Source: Vibrio gallaecicus
Lineage (GTDB): Bacteria > Pseudomonadota > Gammaproteobacteria > Enterobacterales > Vibrionaceae
NCBI RefSeq assembly: GCF_024347495.1
Contig: NZ_AP025491.1
Location: forward strand, 682,001 to 746,000
Reading direction: 5' to 3'
Length of the DNA: 64,000 bases
The notes beneath the pieces were generated by a model. It did not search any database. It saw only the letters and a list, made by a program, of their open reading frames with translations, and was not told where the DNA came from. Of this stretch, positions 30,073-38,578 are shown one piece after another. Positions within the stretch are counted from its first letter, which is position 1. Every line of letters starts with the position of its first letter. The translations under genes were made by a program, and so were the position numbers.

Positions 30073-30867
30073 ATGGAAGTTGGTATGCGTCGTTTTCTTT
30101 GTTTTCCTCGTCCATTATTTATTGTAATCGTTTTGAATTATCTACTATCCCTGCCTGTTCTATCAGACGATTTGCAAAACCTTTCATTTTTCACTGAAAA
30201 TTATCCGCCTGCTAACTTTGAAGATAACGGTAAAATTTCAGGTTACGCGGTAGAAATATTAGTAGCAGCTGGTGAAGCTGTTGGTGAGGAGATTGACGTT
30301 TCAAAAATCTCTATCTTACCTTGGCCTCGTTCATATCGAAATTCGCTTAACCTCGATGATGCAGTTTTGTTTTCAACGACACGTACTGAACACCGTGAAA
30401 ATCTATTTCACTGGGTTGGACCTATAACTAAAATAAAAGTTGTCATTCTTGCTAGAAAGCACGACAAGATTCTTATCAACGATCCTATGGACATAAGTAA
30501 ATACAAAATTGGAGTGATACGTGACGATATTGGTGAGCAATCATTGTTACAAATTGGTATCCCAAGTTTTTCTATGCAGGAAGCCACTTCAGTTACAACC
30601 CTCGCAGAGCAGCTTGTGAAAGGTCGTATCGACTTACTCGCATACGATGAGAAAGCAGCGTATTGGTGGGCAACACAAGCTGGAATCGAGTCAGATGTTT
30701 TTGAGCCAGTATACGTCTTAACTGAAGGCAAATTGTATTACGCGTTTAACAAGAACATAGACCTAGAAATAGTAGAAAAATTTCAAAAAGGTCTCGATAT
30801 AATCAAGTCTCAAAAGAATGCTCAAGGCATTAGTCTTGACCAAGAGATCATTAATAAGTACCGTTAA
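30073..30867 (+). CDS. Periplasmic amino-acid-type substrate-binding protein (SBP_bac_3)
   Basis: 264 residues with a signal peptide ending LPVLS. SFFTENYPPANFEDNGKISGYAVEILVAAGEAVG is the entry to a family-3 solute-binding fold, and VGPITKIKVVILARKHD and LLAYDEKAAYWW belong to the second lobe. No permease or ATPase gene is adjacent, so it may be an orphan receptor, for example a signalling or chemotaxis ligand binder. Last chromosomal gene before the dif array. The start could be 30085 instead. Confidence 0.8.
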   Translation: MEVGMRRFLCFPRPLFIVIVLNYLLSLPVLSDDLQNLSFFTENYPPANFEDNGKISGYAVEILVAAGEAVGEEIDVSKISILPWPRSYRNSLNLDDAVLFSTTRTEHRENLFHWVGPITKIKVVILARKHDKILINDPMDISKYKIGVIRDDIGEQSLLQIGIPSFSMQEATSVTTLAEQLVKGRIDLLAYDEKAAYWWATQAGIESDVFEPVYVLTEGKLYYAFNKNIDLEIVEKFQKGLDIIKSQKNAQGISLDQEIINKYR

Positions 30868-30955
30868 TCGCAATAGTAATAAGTCCTAGCACTTTGATTT
30901 CTCAGTTAGACTTTAGAAATTTCTTAGCCAGTATCTTGTTGTTAATTTATGCTTC

Positions 30956-30984
30956 AGTGCGTATTATCTATCTTTAAGTTAAAT
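30956..30984 (+). other. dif-like XerC/XerD site A
   Basis: XerC arm AGTGCGTATTA, central TCTATCT (7 bases), XerD arm TTAAGTTAAAT, close to Vibrio dif1/dif2 arms. It forms the left boundary of the mini-element. Confidence 0.8.
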
Positions 30985-31061
30985 AACCTCTTCTTATTCA
31001 GTAACTTATCAATAATAACTCAGAGCCATTTTCTACTCATAAAGAGTGGAGTGCGTTCAAG

Positions 31062-31412
31062 ATGACTAAAAACCAAATTTTTCGAGAATTCAACTGCCGT
31101 TTATCTATCGAAGACACTGCGAAACTATGTTTTAAAAGTGTGAAGACAGTCACTAGGTGGGACAAAGGGGGGGCAATCCCACCAGAGTGTAAAAGACTTA
31201 TGAGAATGTATTCTGGAAGAGAATTAAGCCCAAGGGAAGAATGGAGTGATTTTCAAATGATCCATGATCGACTTGTTTTACCTACTGGGTTGAAGATGAG
31301 CCCTGAGCAAGTTCTAACAGGTGCAGCACTGTTAGAAGTTTTATCAACGGGTGAGATTATAGTATTAGGAAAACTAGTAAGGTATGCACGCGAGTTAGCA
31401 AAAAGAATTTAA
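31062..31412 (+). CDS. DUF3653-like phage protein, copy A
   Basis: 116 residues, starting MTKNQIFREFNCRLSIEDTA. The family hallmark is KTVTRWDKGGAIPPECKRLM, which has a helix-turn-helix look. The rest resembles proteins I recall as DUF3653 in Vibrio filamentous phages. Similar genes occur at 32550 and, inverted, at 63390, each 50-80 bases inside a dif-like site. A regulatory role at the attachment end of Xer-integrating phages is inference. Confidence 0.7.
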   Translation: MTKNQIFREFNCRLSIEDTAKLCFKSVKTVTRWDKGGAIPPECKRLMRMYSGRELSPREEWSDFQMIHDRLVLPTGLKMSPEQVLTGAALLEVLSTGEIIVLGKLVRYARELAKRI

Positions 31413-31423
31413 GTTCAATTTAA

Positions 31424-31443
31424 AAGGCTCTAAATAGAGCCTT
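31424..31443. terminator. Bidirectional terminator between copy A and antisense cargo
   Basis: AAGGCTC, a 6-base loop and GAGCCTT, with flanking A and T bases on each side, between convergent genes. Confidence 0.75.
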
Positions 31444-31456
31444 ATTCTACTAGCAA

Positions 31457-31861
31457 TCACATCTCTCGGTTATGAGTGTCGTTTGGTCCAATAACACAAG
31501 CCCATTTGAAATTTTGATTCATCTCCGGTGTTGAGAAATTCATCTTAACAACACCAGTATCTTTATTAAGCTTGGCAAACCCAACATAATCTTTTATAAA
31601 AATGCTTTGCTTTAAGTCTTGTACATTAGTGCTATGGTTTCCATCATATGTAGATACCACCCAGCCACCAATTTCGATTGAGTAAAAGAAACCTTCTTTA
31701 ACCCGAAGCCAACCATCTCTGATATCACCCCTTCCAAAATCACTCATCTTAGGGCTGATGGATGTCAATTCACAAAATAAACGTTTTTTAATGTCATAAT
31801 TTACCGTATCACTAGCGTAAGCGTTAATAGCAAGTGGTACTAAAAGTAATAGTTTTTTCAT
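31457..31861 (-). CDS. Small exported protein of unknown function
   Basis: 134 residues from the ATG at 31861. Signal peptide MKKLLLLVPLAINAYA is followed by a mature domain with two cysteines (LFCELTSI and KWACVIG) that could form a disulfide. No family recognised. Carried as cargo between dif-like sites A and B, together with the lipoprotein upstream. A surface role such as superinfection exclusion is possible but unsupported. Confidence 0.6.
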   Translation of the reverse strand: MKKLLLLVPLAINAYASDTVNYDIKKRLFCELTSISPKMSDFGRGDIRDGWLRVKEGFFYSIEIGGWVVSTYDGNHSTNVQDLKQSIFIKDYVGFAKLNKDTGVVKMNFSTPEMNQNFKWACVIGPNDTHNREM

Positions 31862-31907
31862 AGGATTTCTTTTCAATTGGAATTTTTATCTTAATCGACG
31901 TAGTAGG

Positions 31908-32288
31908 CTAATTTGTGTGGTGAACAGTAACGTCAACTTTTTTGTCCTGGAGCTTACAATAAGAGATATACCAAATGCCGCCTGACTGTATACAAGCAAC
32001 TTGGAGTTGATTATCTAGAGAAGCTTTTTCATTTTTTCTAATTGATTTTAACTTGTAAGCATCTTTTCTTGCCGTAACGCATTCAGATGATGACGTGCTT
32101 TCCCCTCGGGATTTTAGCTCTTTAGCCACCACATTCAATGTAGCTGAGCGATATGCTTTAGCAGTTGTAGCAGATTCATAACATAAACTATATGTATCCA
32201 TTAGCTTTGCGTCTTGTTCTGAGATTGTCGAACAACCAGTTAAAAAAAGAGCACCTAATAGACCACTACTTAGTATTATCTTTTTCAT
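31908..32288 (-). CDS. Small lipoprotein of unknown function
   Basis: 126 residues with a clear lipoprotein signal: MKKIILSSGLLGALFLTGCS, lipobox LTGC, lipidated Cys at residue 19. The mature part is Lys/Ser-rich and mostly helical (SLCYESATTAKAYRSATLNV). No family recognised. First gene of the mini-element's antisense pair; its promoter would lie beside dif-like site B. Confidence 0.65.
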   Translation of the reverse strand: MKKIILSSGLLGALFLTGCSTISEQDAKLMDTYSLCYESATTAKAYRSATLNVVAKELKSRGESTSSSECVTARKDAYKLKSIRKNEKASLDNQLQVACIQSGGIWYISYCKLQDKKVDVTVHHTN

Positions 32289-32468
32289 TACACATAACTT
32301 ATTTAATTAAATGATATCAGTCGCATACTCTATATGAATGATTTGATTTTATAAATGAACAAAATGTGAAAAATGGTGAGCTATGTCATTGTTTATAAAA
32401 TAGTTATCGGATTTGTTATTTAATTTGCAACACAAGTAGCACTATGACCAAATAATAAAAATGTCATT

Positions 32469-32497
32469 AATGCGCATTATCTCTCGTTATGTTGAAT
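32469..32497 (+). other. dif-like XerC/XerD site B
   Basis: XerC arm AATGCGCATTA (identical to the arm I recall for Vibrio dif2), central TCTCTCG (7 bases), XerD arm TTATGTTGAAT. It is shared by the mini-element and the prophage as their common junction. Confidence 0.8.
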
Positions 32498-32549
32498 AGA
32501 GTTGCATACGGTCTAAATATACAATCCTTTGACTATCAAAGGATTAACG

Positions 32550-32921
32550 ATGAAGTACCGAGAAATGAGTAAGAATTACATTTTTCGTAAATTGGAATGC
32601 CAATTAACAAAGAAAGAAACCGCAGATTTGTGTTTCAAAAACGTGAAGACGATCACTCGATGGGATCAAGGGCAGGTTATTCCACCTGAATGTAAACGCC
32701 TAATGAGAATGACCAAAGGTCGAGAATTGGGTGTAAGTGAGGAGTGGAAGCAATTCAAAGTGCATTATGACAAGCTAGAATTACCAACCGGACAATTGGT
32801 TTCAGCTCAGCAGATACTTGTCGGAATGGCTTTACTGGAGATTCAATCAGAATTAGAAATTCATACTTCTACTTATCTCCTAAGATTAGCTCGTTCAATC
32901 GCTGAACTTAAAAAGATATGA
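32550..32921 (+). CDS. DUF3653-like phage protein, copy B
   Basis: 123 residues. The ATG at 32550 (MKYREMSKNYIFRKLECQ) has an AAAGGA site six bases before it and is preferred over starts at 32529 or 32565. KTITRWDQGQVIPPECKRLM is the conserved block. It is closer to the inverted copy at 63028-63390 than to copy A. It sits just inside dif-like site B at the end of the prophage opposite the repressor. Confidence 0.72.
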   Translation: MKYREMSKNYIFRKLECQLTKKETADLCFKNVKTITRWDQGQVIPPECKRLMRMTKGRELGVSEEWKQFKVHYDKLELPTGQLVSAQQILVGMALLEIQSELEIHTSTYLLRLARSIAELKKI

Positions 32922-32923
32922 AA

Positions 32924-32942
32924 AAGGCCCATAAAGGGCCTT
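32924..32942. terminator. Bidirectional terminator between copy B and the antisense cassette
   Basis: AAGGCCC, loop ATAAA, GGGCCTT, with A-rich and T-rich flanks; it starts three bases after copy B's stop codon. Confidence 0.8.
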
Positions 32943-32946
32943 ATTG

Positions 32947-34209
32947 TTATTCTATTATTGGCTTGAATAATTTTAGCCAAGCATTCAGAGTCTTTGATCT
33001 TCTACGTGCTGTATTTGCATTTAGAGTGGGGACGCAATCTTGAAGGAAATCAAAGCCACTTCCATCAGGAATATCTGACAGAGTCTTTCCAGATGCCCAG
33101 CTTATCCATGTCCAACCACAATCACTACTCTGGAACCTCATAGCAGCAGATTTTAATCTTTGATTATCATCTAATTTTCCAAACTGCATACCAGCCGAAG
33201 TAGCCTGATTAGATCTATCTAAATAACCTAACATACGAGCAGCATGAAGGTAATAAGCAACTTGCCTTGGTGTAATACCTAAAGTGAATTCATTAACTTC
33301 TTGATATTCTGACTTAGCTATCACTACATCAAATACACGTTTAAGATCATCAGCTTGCGGGACTCTTAAACTAGATAAATATGTTAGCTCACTAGTCTTC
33401 AGTTCAGTTAATATTCGCTCAGCAGCCGATTTGGATAACTGGTGTGGGGAACTCCCATCTATAAGTGGAGTTAACTTAAAATCATATGAAGAATCAACAA
33501 CTAATGACAAAAATTCTTTAACTACATCAACATCAATTTTCATTTCTATTAATGTTGAATGTATATCTTCTGAACGAGTTAAAATACCAAAGAAATCATC
33601 AATAACAGGTGACACCTTTTCATAGTGATTTGACTCTAGCCGAACGATGAAAGAACCAGGTCGAGCATCAACTGGTACTAATCTGTCAGATATATTAATT
33701 GTTCTTACAAACTCATCATATAAAGAAGACCATCCATCAAGAATCTTTGAAATTGAATCTAACTTAACTATGCCACGTCGACCAGACTTTGAGATATGAA
33801 TCTCATGATTAGTAACAGCAGGAACGGTTTCTTCGACTGAAGTGAATTCACATTCAATTCTATAATCTATTGGAGGTAGCTCCTCTTCCGTCAATTCTTC
33901 TGCTGTTAAGAGTGCTAATTCTTCTTGCTCACCATCAAAAGAGGTGTAAATCTTAAAAATAGAGTTTTCTTCCGGATATAAGAATGCATCACGAAGTGAA
34001 CGAGTGGCACTTTCAAGCTTTTCAAGGCGACCATAAGACATTGGGACATATAACCAAGTGTCACCTTCTTCAAGCTCATCTATCCAATAAATTAAGTAAT
34101 AGAGTCCTAACGCATTGACTGCGCTAAAAAGTTTAGGACCATCATACTCTTCGTAGATTTTATGGAACTCAAGTGTTCCTAACCTGCTGTTTTGTGCTAA
34201 TGGATACAT
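32947..34209 (-). CDS. Uncharacterised 420-residue protein (DUF6575-like N-terminus), methyltransferase partner
   Basis: The first ~100 residues (LGTLEFHKIYEEYDGPKLFSAVNALGLYYLIYWIDE) resemble what I recall as DUF6575. The C-terminal third has a winged-helix-like block, ITPRQVAYYLHAARMLGYLD, followed by conserved aromatics (GWTWISWASGK). Similar C-terminal blocks occur in restriction-type proteins, but I see no clear nuclease active site. It is the last gene of a three-gene group with a methyltransferase and a small protein, spaced 4 bases from the latter. A restriction or effector role is inference. Confidence 0.5.
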   Translation of the reverse strand: MYPLAQNSRLGTLEFHKIYEEYDGPKLFSAVNALGLYYLIYWIDELEEGDTWLYVPMSYGRLEKLESATRSLRDAFLYPEENSIFKIYTSFDGEQEELALLTAEELTEEELPPIDYRIECEFTSVEETVPAVTNHEIHISKSGRRGIVKLDSISKILDGWSSLYDEFVRTINISDRLVPVDARPGSFIVRLESNHYEKVSPVIDDFFGILTRSEDIHSTLIEMKIDVDVVKEFLSLVVDSSYDFKLTPLIDGSSPHQLSKSAAERILTELKTSELTYLSSLRVPQADDLKRVFDVVIAKSEYQEVNEFTLGITPRQVAYYLHAARMLGYLDRSNQATSAGMQFGKLDDNQRLKSAAMRFQSSDCGWTWISWASGKTLSDIPDGSGFDFLQDCVPTLNANTARRRSKTLNAWLKLFKPIIE

Positions 34210-34213
34210 TTCA

Positions 34214-34594
34214 TTATTCTTCTATACACTCAAATCGTTCGTGTGGAAGAGCTTCTTTTTTAAACCAAACTGTAATGTGACAAGGACCACCAGTCTTTTT
34301 CATCATTCCATCATCACTAGACAAATGACCTGCAGATAAGGTTTTGTTCCTTAATGGTTTAAATAGCTTCTTTTTCTTTAACGCTTCTTCTTGTCTTGTA
34401 AAAAGTGAAGCCCCATAAAGCATTTCTCTATCGCTAGGCTTTTTAGCTGCTCTTTTAGGGTTCTCTTCAATTGTAGATCTAAAGTCGACTTTTTGAGGAG
34501 GATTATTGTCTACCAACCGATAAGCCTCACCATTTGCATCGATTGCATTTTCCGGAGGCATGTCTTCAGGGTAAAAATCAGGATAATCGCACAT
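34214..34594 (-). CDS. Small uncharacterised protein in the methyltransferase cassette
   Basis: 126 residues, Pro/Asp-rich at the start (MCDYPDFYPEDMPPENAID) and Lys-rich in the middle (QEEALKKKKLFKPLRNKTL). It ends with ITVWFKKEALPHERFE, a possible beta element. No family recognised. The spacing of 4 bases to the 420-residue gene and 48 bases to the methyltransferase argues for one operon and possibly a complex. Confidence 0.5.
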   Translation of the reverse strand: MCDYPDFYPEDMPPENAIDANGEAYRLVDNNPPQKVDFRSTIEENPKRAAKKPSDREMLYGASLFTRQEEALKKKKLFKPLRNKTLSAGHLSSDDGMMKKTGGPCHITVWFKKEALPHERFECIEE

Positions 34595-34642
34595 ATTTAA
34601 TTGAACTTGTCACATAAAACATTGTTGCATAGTAAAGAGCAT

Positions 34643-35356
34643 TTACTTATTTATCAATGGGCTGACTCGTGAATGTGTGATGGACATCGATTCGCTAGAG
34701 ATATCACTTCCCCAAAAGCAACGTTGATTAGACAACGCAGAAACGCCAACAGCACCTGATCCCATGAAAGGATCACAAACTAACTCTCCTTCAGTACTGC
34801 TTTGCTTTATGAGTATGTCCATTAATTCTACAGGCTTTTCTGTCGGATAGCCTCTATGTATCCTGGGTACTTGCAATATATCAGGAGTGCTTAGGTCATT
34901 TAACTTTCTTTTACCTTTTTCAAAGAATAGAATAAATTCGTAGCGGGCGCGATAATGGTAACCCATACCAATCTTCATTTTGTCCCATACGATCGGTTTC
35001 CAAAATTTGAAACCAATTGATTCCGCTATTGGTTTAACGATAAACGCAGTTTCTTGATCACAAAAAAGATAGAAGTGGGAATTTTTCTTTAGAACTCTAT
35101 ATATTTCAATAAATAGTTCTTCGAACCTATCATTAGGAAAAATCTCGAACCATTGGTTGCTTGATGCTTTGCTGTTTTTAAGCCTCGTTGTCGTTCCGAC
35201 TTTACGGTGCTTCTCTAATGATTCATATGGTGGATCAGTAATAAGTAAATCAATTGATGAGTCATCAATTGTTTTTAGCCATTCAACTGCATCTAGCTCA
35301 TATAAACTACACTGTAATTTTTTAGTACTATTATTCAACAACTTAAACTTACCCAT
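34643..35356 (-). CDS. DNA N6-adenine or N4-cytosine methyltransferase
   Basis: 237 residues of the N6_N4_Mtase family. Motif IV is LLITDPPYES near residue 40 and motif I is CDPFMGSGAVGVSAL near residue 198. IV before I is the order of beta-class enzymes. GYPTEKPVELMDILI is the usual segment before motif I. It should methylate DNA using S-adenosylmethionine. Either a stand-alone epigenetic or anti-restriction enzyme of the phage, or the modification part of a restriction-like cassette with the two genes downstream. Target sequence unknown. Confidence 0.88.
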   Translation of the reverse strand: MGKFKLLNNSTKKLQCSLYELDAVEWLKTIDDSSIDLLITDPPYESLEKHRKVGTTTRLKNSKASSNQWFEIFPNDRFEELFIEIYRVLKKNSHFYLFCDQETAFIVKPIAESIGFKFWKPIVWDKMKIGMGYHYRARYEFILFFEKGKRKLNDLSTPDILQVPRIHRGYPTEKPVELMDILIKQSSTEGELVCDPFMGSGAVGVSALSNQRCFWGSDISSESMSITHSRVSPLINK

Positions 35357-35515
35357 ACTGATAATGTCACATCATTCAAAAAACGATGCATTCTATACGA
35401 AATTGATTGCAAAATCAGGTTTAAATTTTGATAGATAAATGTCATCAAATAGATATTTCCAATGATGCTTAACACTGTTTCTGAGTTGTATAGGATTTCC
35501 CAGAAATTTAGTAGG

Positions 35516-36154
35516 TTATAAGCAATCAATTTTATTTCTAAGTTTTTTATATATTGTTGCAGCGTCATAACCCCATGATGCTTTAAAGCGTATCAACTTG
35601 TGCTGCCCATCAAGAGCTTCATTTACATACTTATCTCGCTTCTTTCGGTCAGCTCGCTCATGTGAACGATCATCTAGCTCAATCACACATATAATTTTCG
35701 TGGTGCTGTCAGTCACAACAAAATCCATGCGCTTTGCCCACGTTCTTGAGTTGTTTTTCCATTCCACAGGCTGAATTAGAGCCATTAATGATGTTTGGCA
35801 ATGAATCATGTAGTCATCAGGGAGCGCTTTGCGAAGGGCAATATAGAAATTACGTTCATTCTTTGAAGTAAGATACTCTGAACGTTTATGCTCAACTTTG
35901 TCGGATGATTTATCTACTTTAGCAGGAGTGATAGGTTGCTTGTTCCCATCCGCATAAGGCGGAGAAGCATCTACTGAATGTAGAGAAGGGCGTCGTCTTA
36001 TTGGTTCAACTTTAGGCTCGACTCTAGCCTTATTTACCCACGGCTCTTTTTCGGGCGAATCTTCTTTCAATTTATAGACAACATAACCAATTGCTAGTAA
36101 CCCAATCAATAACAAAAACACAGTGACCTCCTTGATATAATCAACAAGGAGCAT
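35516..36154 (-). CDS. Membrane-anchored DUF2726 (PD-(D/E)xK-like) protein
   Basis: 212 residues. A single membrane helix is at residues ~8-28 (VTVFLLLIGLLAIGYVVYKL), then a charged linker, then a DUF2726 domain (~90-210). The core MDFVVTD, IICVIELDDRSHERADRKKRDKYV resembles a PD-(D/E)xK nuclease centre, with the D of MDFVV and the E of VIELDD as candidate ligands. DUF2726 proteins are common beside phages and plasmids. It lies between the methyltransferase and the secretin gene on the same strand; whether it belongs to the cassette or is separate is unclear. Confidence 0.75.
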   Translation of the reverse strand: MLLVDYIKEVTVFLLLIGLLAIGYVVYKLKEDSPEKEPWVNKARVEPKVEPIRRRPSLHSVDASPPYADGNKQPITPAKVDKSSDKVEHKRSEYLTSKNERNFYIALRKALPDDYMIHCQTSLMALIQPVEWKNNSRTWAKRMDFVVTDSTTKIICVIELDDRSHERADRKKRDKYVNEALDGQHKLIRFKASWGYDAATIYKKLRNKIDCL

Positions 36155-36308
36155 ACTTTGTTTGTTTCTCAGATTATAAAGCTTTTGTTCTATAGTGTTA
36201 TCAAAAGCAAGTAATGCGCTTTGGACTAATCGAAATGATCTAACGCACTACGTTTATTTACTCATTTTGATCCTACAAGCAAGCTTATAGCGACCAAAAT
36301 CGAGTTGA

Positions 36309-37511
36309 TTATAGAATTGTTGTCTTAATAACGACCTTTAATTCTTTCTTAACCTGATTCGTACCCTCTGAGCGAAAGATAGCGCCGAGCCACGGTATAT
36401 CCATGAGCAGTGGAACACCCGAAACAGACTTTCTTTCCTCACTAGAGATTAAGCCACCTAGAGCAATGGTTTGCTGGTCTTGAACTTTAACTACTGTGCT
36501 TAATGTTCGCTTATTGGTGATGATGTCAGCCGCTATGACAGAATTAGTAACTGAGCTAGATTCTTGGTTTATAACCAGTACTACATGGTCGCCCATAACA
36601 TGGGGTGTAACTTCTAGTGAGACACCTACATCTTTACGTTCTATCTGTTGAATTGTGTTACCGCCATCTGTCACTTCACTTGATGTTAGGAAAGGGACGT
36701 TTTGACCAACGGTGATATAGCCGCGTTCTCTATCCATGATGAGCATGTTAGGGCGTGATAGTAGTTCAGTATTTTCACTTGATTGGACAGCTTTAACCAA
36801 AGCAGAAAAATCACCATTATCGAAAAACAGTAAGTTATCGACAGCCTTATCTATTGCTATGGGCTGAGTAATAAACCCCGCATTATCAAAAGCGACCTCT
36901 AAATTTACGCCAACGTCCTTACTATCACCAAGTTCAGTTTCAGTAATAATAGCCTCAATAAATACCTGCTTCTGGGGTTTGTCTATACCTTGAATAATTG
37001 CGTCTATCTTGTGAAGTTGTTCCTCTGAGCCAGTGACGATAATGGCATTGGTTGTCGGTAAGATTTGCACATCATAATTATCAAGCGTCTGCTCTTTTAT
37101 CGTGTGGGTTTGCGTTGCTTTCAGCATGGAGTTCATAAGGCTAACGATTGATGAATTACGAACATGGTGAAGTCTGTAAAGCTTGACCAGTGGAGGCTCG
37201 ATAGCGACAACGCTGTCTTTATCTATCGAGACGGTATAAACACCACTAGAATGCGAAAGTGCGTAGCCATGAGAGCGAAGAACAGAATCAAAGAAAGAAG
37301 CGTATTCAGAGGGTTGAAGTTCAGGGGCGGTAAAGCTGACTTTTCCAGTGACGCCTTGACCAAGCACAACAGTTTGCCCCGTATAGCTGGCAAACCAAGA
37401 AACAAACTCAGCGATTGGTGTATCACGCGATTCAAATACAGGTGATATTGGGGCGGAAGCATGAGTTAGCGATGTAAAGCAAAGTAAGAATATTAAAATA
37501 TATCGAGACAT
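36309..37511 (-). CDS. Filamentous phage secretin (pIV-like)
   Basis: 400 residues from the ATG at 37511, which overlaps the zot stop as TAATG. Signal peptide ends THASA. An N0/STN-like domain (residues ~25-105) and an N1 domain (LPTTNAIIVTGSEEQLHKIDAIIQ) precede the secretin core (~190-400; NVPFLTSSEV, VGVSLEVTPHV, ALGGLISSEERKSVSGVPLL). It forms the outer-membrane channel for virion release. Some Vibrio phages borrow the host EpsD secretin instead, so an own secretin makes this phage more self-sufficient. Confidence 0.92.
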   Translation of the reverse strand: MSRYILIFLLCFTSLTHASAPISPVFESRDTPIAEFVSWFASYTGQTVVLGQGVTGKVSFTAPELQPSEYASFFDSVLRSHGYALSHSSGVYTVSIDKDSVVAIEPPLVKLYRLHHVRNSSIVSLMNSMLKATQTHTIKEQTLDNYDVQILPTTNAIIVTGSEEQLHKIDAIIQGIDKPQKQVFIEAIITETELGDSKDVGVNLEVAFDNAGFITQPIAIDKAVDNLLFFDNGDFSALVKAVQSSENTELLSRPNMLIMDRERGYITVGQNVPFLTSSEVTDGGNTIQQIERKDVGVSLEVTPHVMGDHVVLVINQESSSVTNSVIAADIITNKRTLSTVVKVQDQQTIALGGLISSEERKSVSGVPLLMDIPWLGAIFRSEGTNQVKKELKVVIKTTIL

Positions 37512-38578
37512 TAGCAAAAGACCTTATGTGATAGCTGTCCATTGCTTACTCTTATCGTGCAGCTGGATAGCACAGTGACATTAAAACCCATATCTCGAAG
37601 TTCATAACTTGTTAGCCTATGACCACTTTTATCGAGCGTAAAAGCAGGGAGTTGATTGGGTGGATTCCATGCACTGACTACTCGATAACCATCAAGTAAA
37701 TCAGCGATAGATTGTGTATTGTGTTCAACTTGTGTGACTTCTGATTTTACTGGCTCTGGCATGTAATAGAGGGAGATTGCAAATGTGAACAACGCGCCAG
37801 CCGTAAATGAAAAGATGCGTGAATATTTACGACCATAGATTTTAGTCAGTCTCATAATATTCCTAAAGGTGTAAGGGACGGTATAACGTCCATGCGTATA
37901 GTAAGGAGGCAAAACAGAATAAGTACGGTGTGGATAGTTAGAGGCAAACATCTGCTTAGTGTTATATGACTTATATAAATCTGTTCCCCACAAATACCAT
38001 TTATCGACAGTTGGGGAGTTGCCATTGTCACCATATTTCACGATGCCTATGTGAAGTTTAGGCATGGGGATTTTTAAGAGTCCAAGTGAAGCAATAGAAA
38101 CTAATGTTGATAAGAATGGCACTTTCATTCTGTCCAAGCGGCGACAAAAAACGGTGTGCTCAGCCAAAGTTAGACGAGCCTGTTTATCTACGACGGCAAT
38201 ATCTTGAACAATAAACATGACTGACCAACCAAGTTTTCTTATGTGTAAAAGAAGATCAAGTAAGGGCTGTCTGCCTTTATCATTCCAAGTCCGAGAATTG
38301 AACCAAGTTCCACACTCATCAAGCACTATCAAACCATCTTTTGAGGTATCAAAGCTCTTGTTGGCTGAGCCGATAGCGGCAAAATCTTGAGCCGTTGGTT
38401 TATCTGGCAAGCGGTACAATCTTGTTTGTTTCTTATTGCGCCCGAGCATAAACCGCAAATCAATATCAAGGTTAGTGGCGACTGGAAGCCCTTTCTCAAG
38501 ATGCTCGCGAATCTTACCTACAGCCGTGAGTGTCTTACCAGAACCCAATTTACCAGTGATGAAATCAACGCGAGCCAT
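37511..38578 (-). CDS. zot: Zot-like morphogenesis ATPase (pI)
   Basis: 355 residues. N-terminal ATPase with Walker A ITGKLGSGKTLTA (residues ~8-20) and Walker B GLIVLDECGTWFNSR. A membrane helix near residue 265 (FTAGALFTFAISLYYM) separates the cytoplasmic ATPase from a periplasmic tail with two cysteines (SSCTIRV and HKVFC at the very end). In filamentous phages pI/Zot drives virion assembly at the inner membrane with the secretin. Whether the tail has toxin activity as in CTXphi cannot be judged. Confidence 0.93.
   Translation of the reverse strand: MARVDFITGKLGSGKTLTAVGKIREHLEKGLPVATNLDIDLRFMLGRNKKQTRLYRLPDKPTAQDFAAIGSANKSFDTSKDGLIVLDECGTWFNSRTWNDKGRQPLLDLLLHIRKLGWSVMFIVQDIAVVDKQARLTLAEHTVFCRRLDRMKVPFLSTLVSIASLGLLKIPMPKLHIGIVKYGDNGNSPTVDKWYLWGTDLYKSYNTKQMFASNYPHRTYSVLPPYYTHGRYTVPYTFRNIMRLTKIYGRKYSRIFSFTAGALFTFAISLYYMPEPVKSEVTQVEHNTQSIADLLDGYRVVSAWNPPNQLPAFTLDKSGHRLTSYELRDMGFNVTVLSSCTIRVSNGQLSHKVFC

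Larger units (their letters stand above)
30956..32497. mobile_element. 1.5-kb dif-bracketed mini-element
   Basis: Direct dif-like sites A and B bound a unit of 1513 bp (site start to site start). It contains a DUF3653-like gene facing right, a bidirectional terminator and two small exported proteins facing left. The arrangement copies the left end of the filamentous prophage that follows: dif, DUF3653-like gene, terminator, antisense cargo. It could be a deletion remnant of a filamentous phage or a small element mobilised in trans by Xer and helper phage. No replication protein is present. Confidence 0.65.

Noticed and set aside
37511..38578. Reading Zot as an enterotoxin
   Set aside because: The ATPase and membrane layout supports phage assembly; toxin activity cannot be inferred from family membership.
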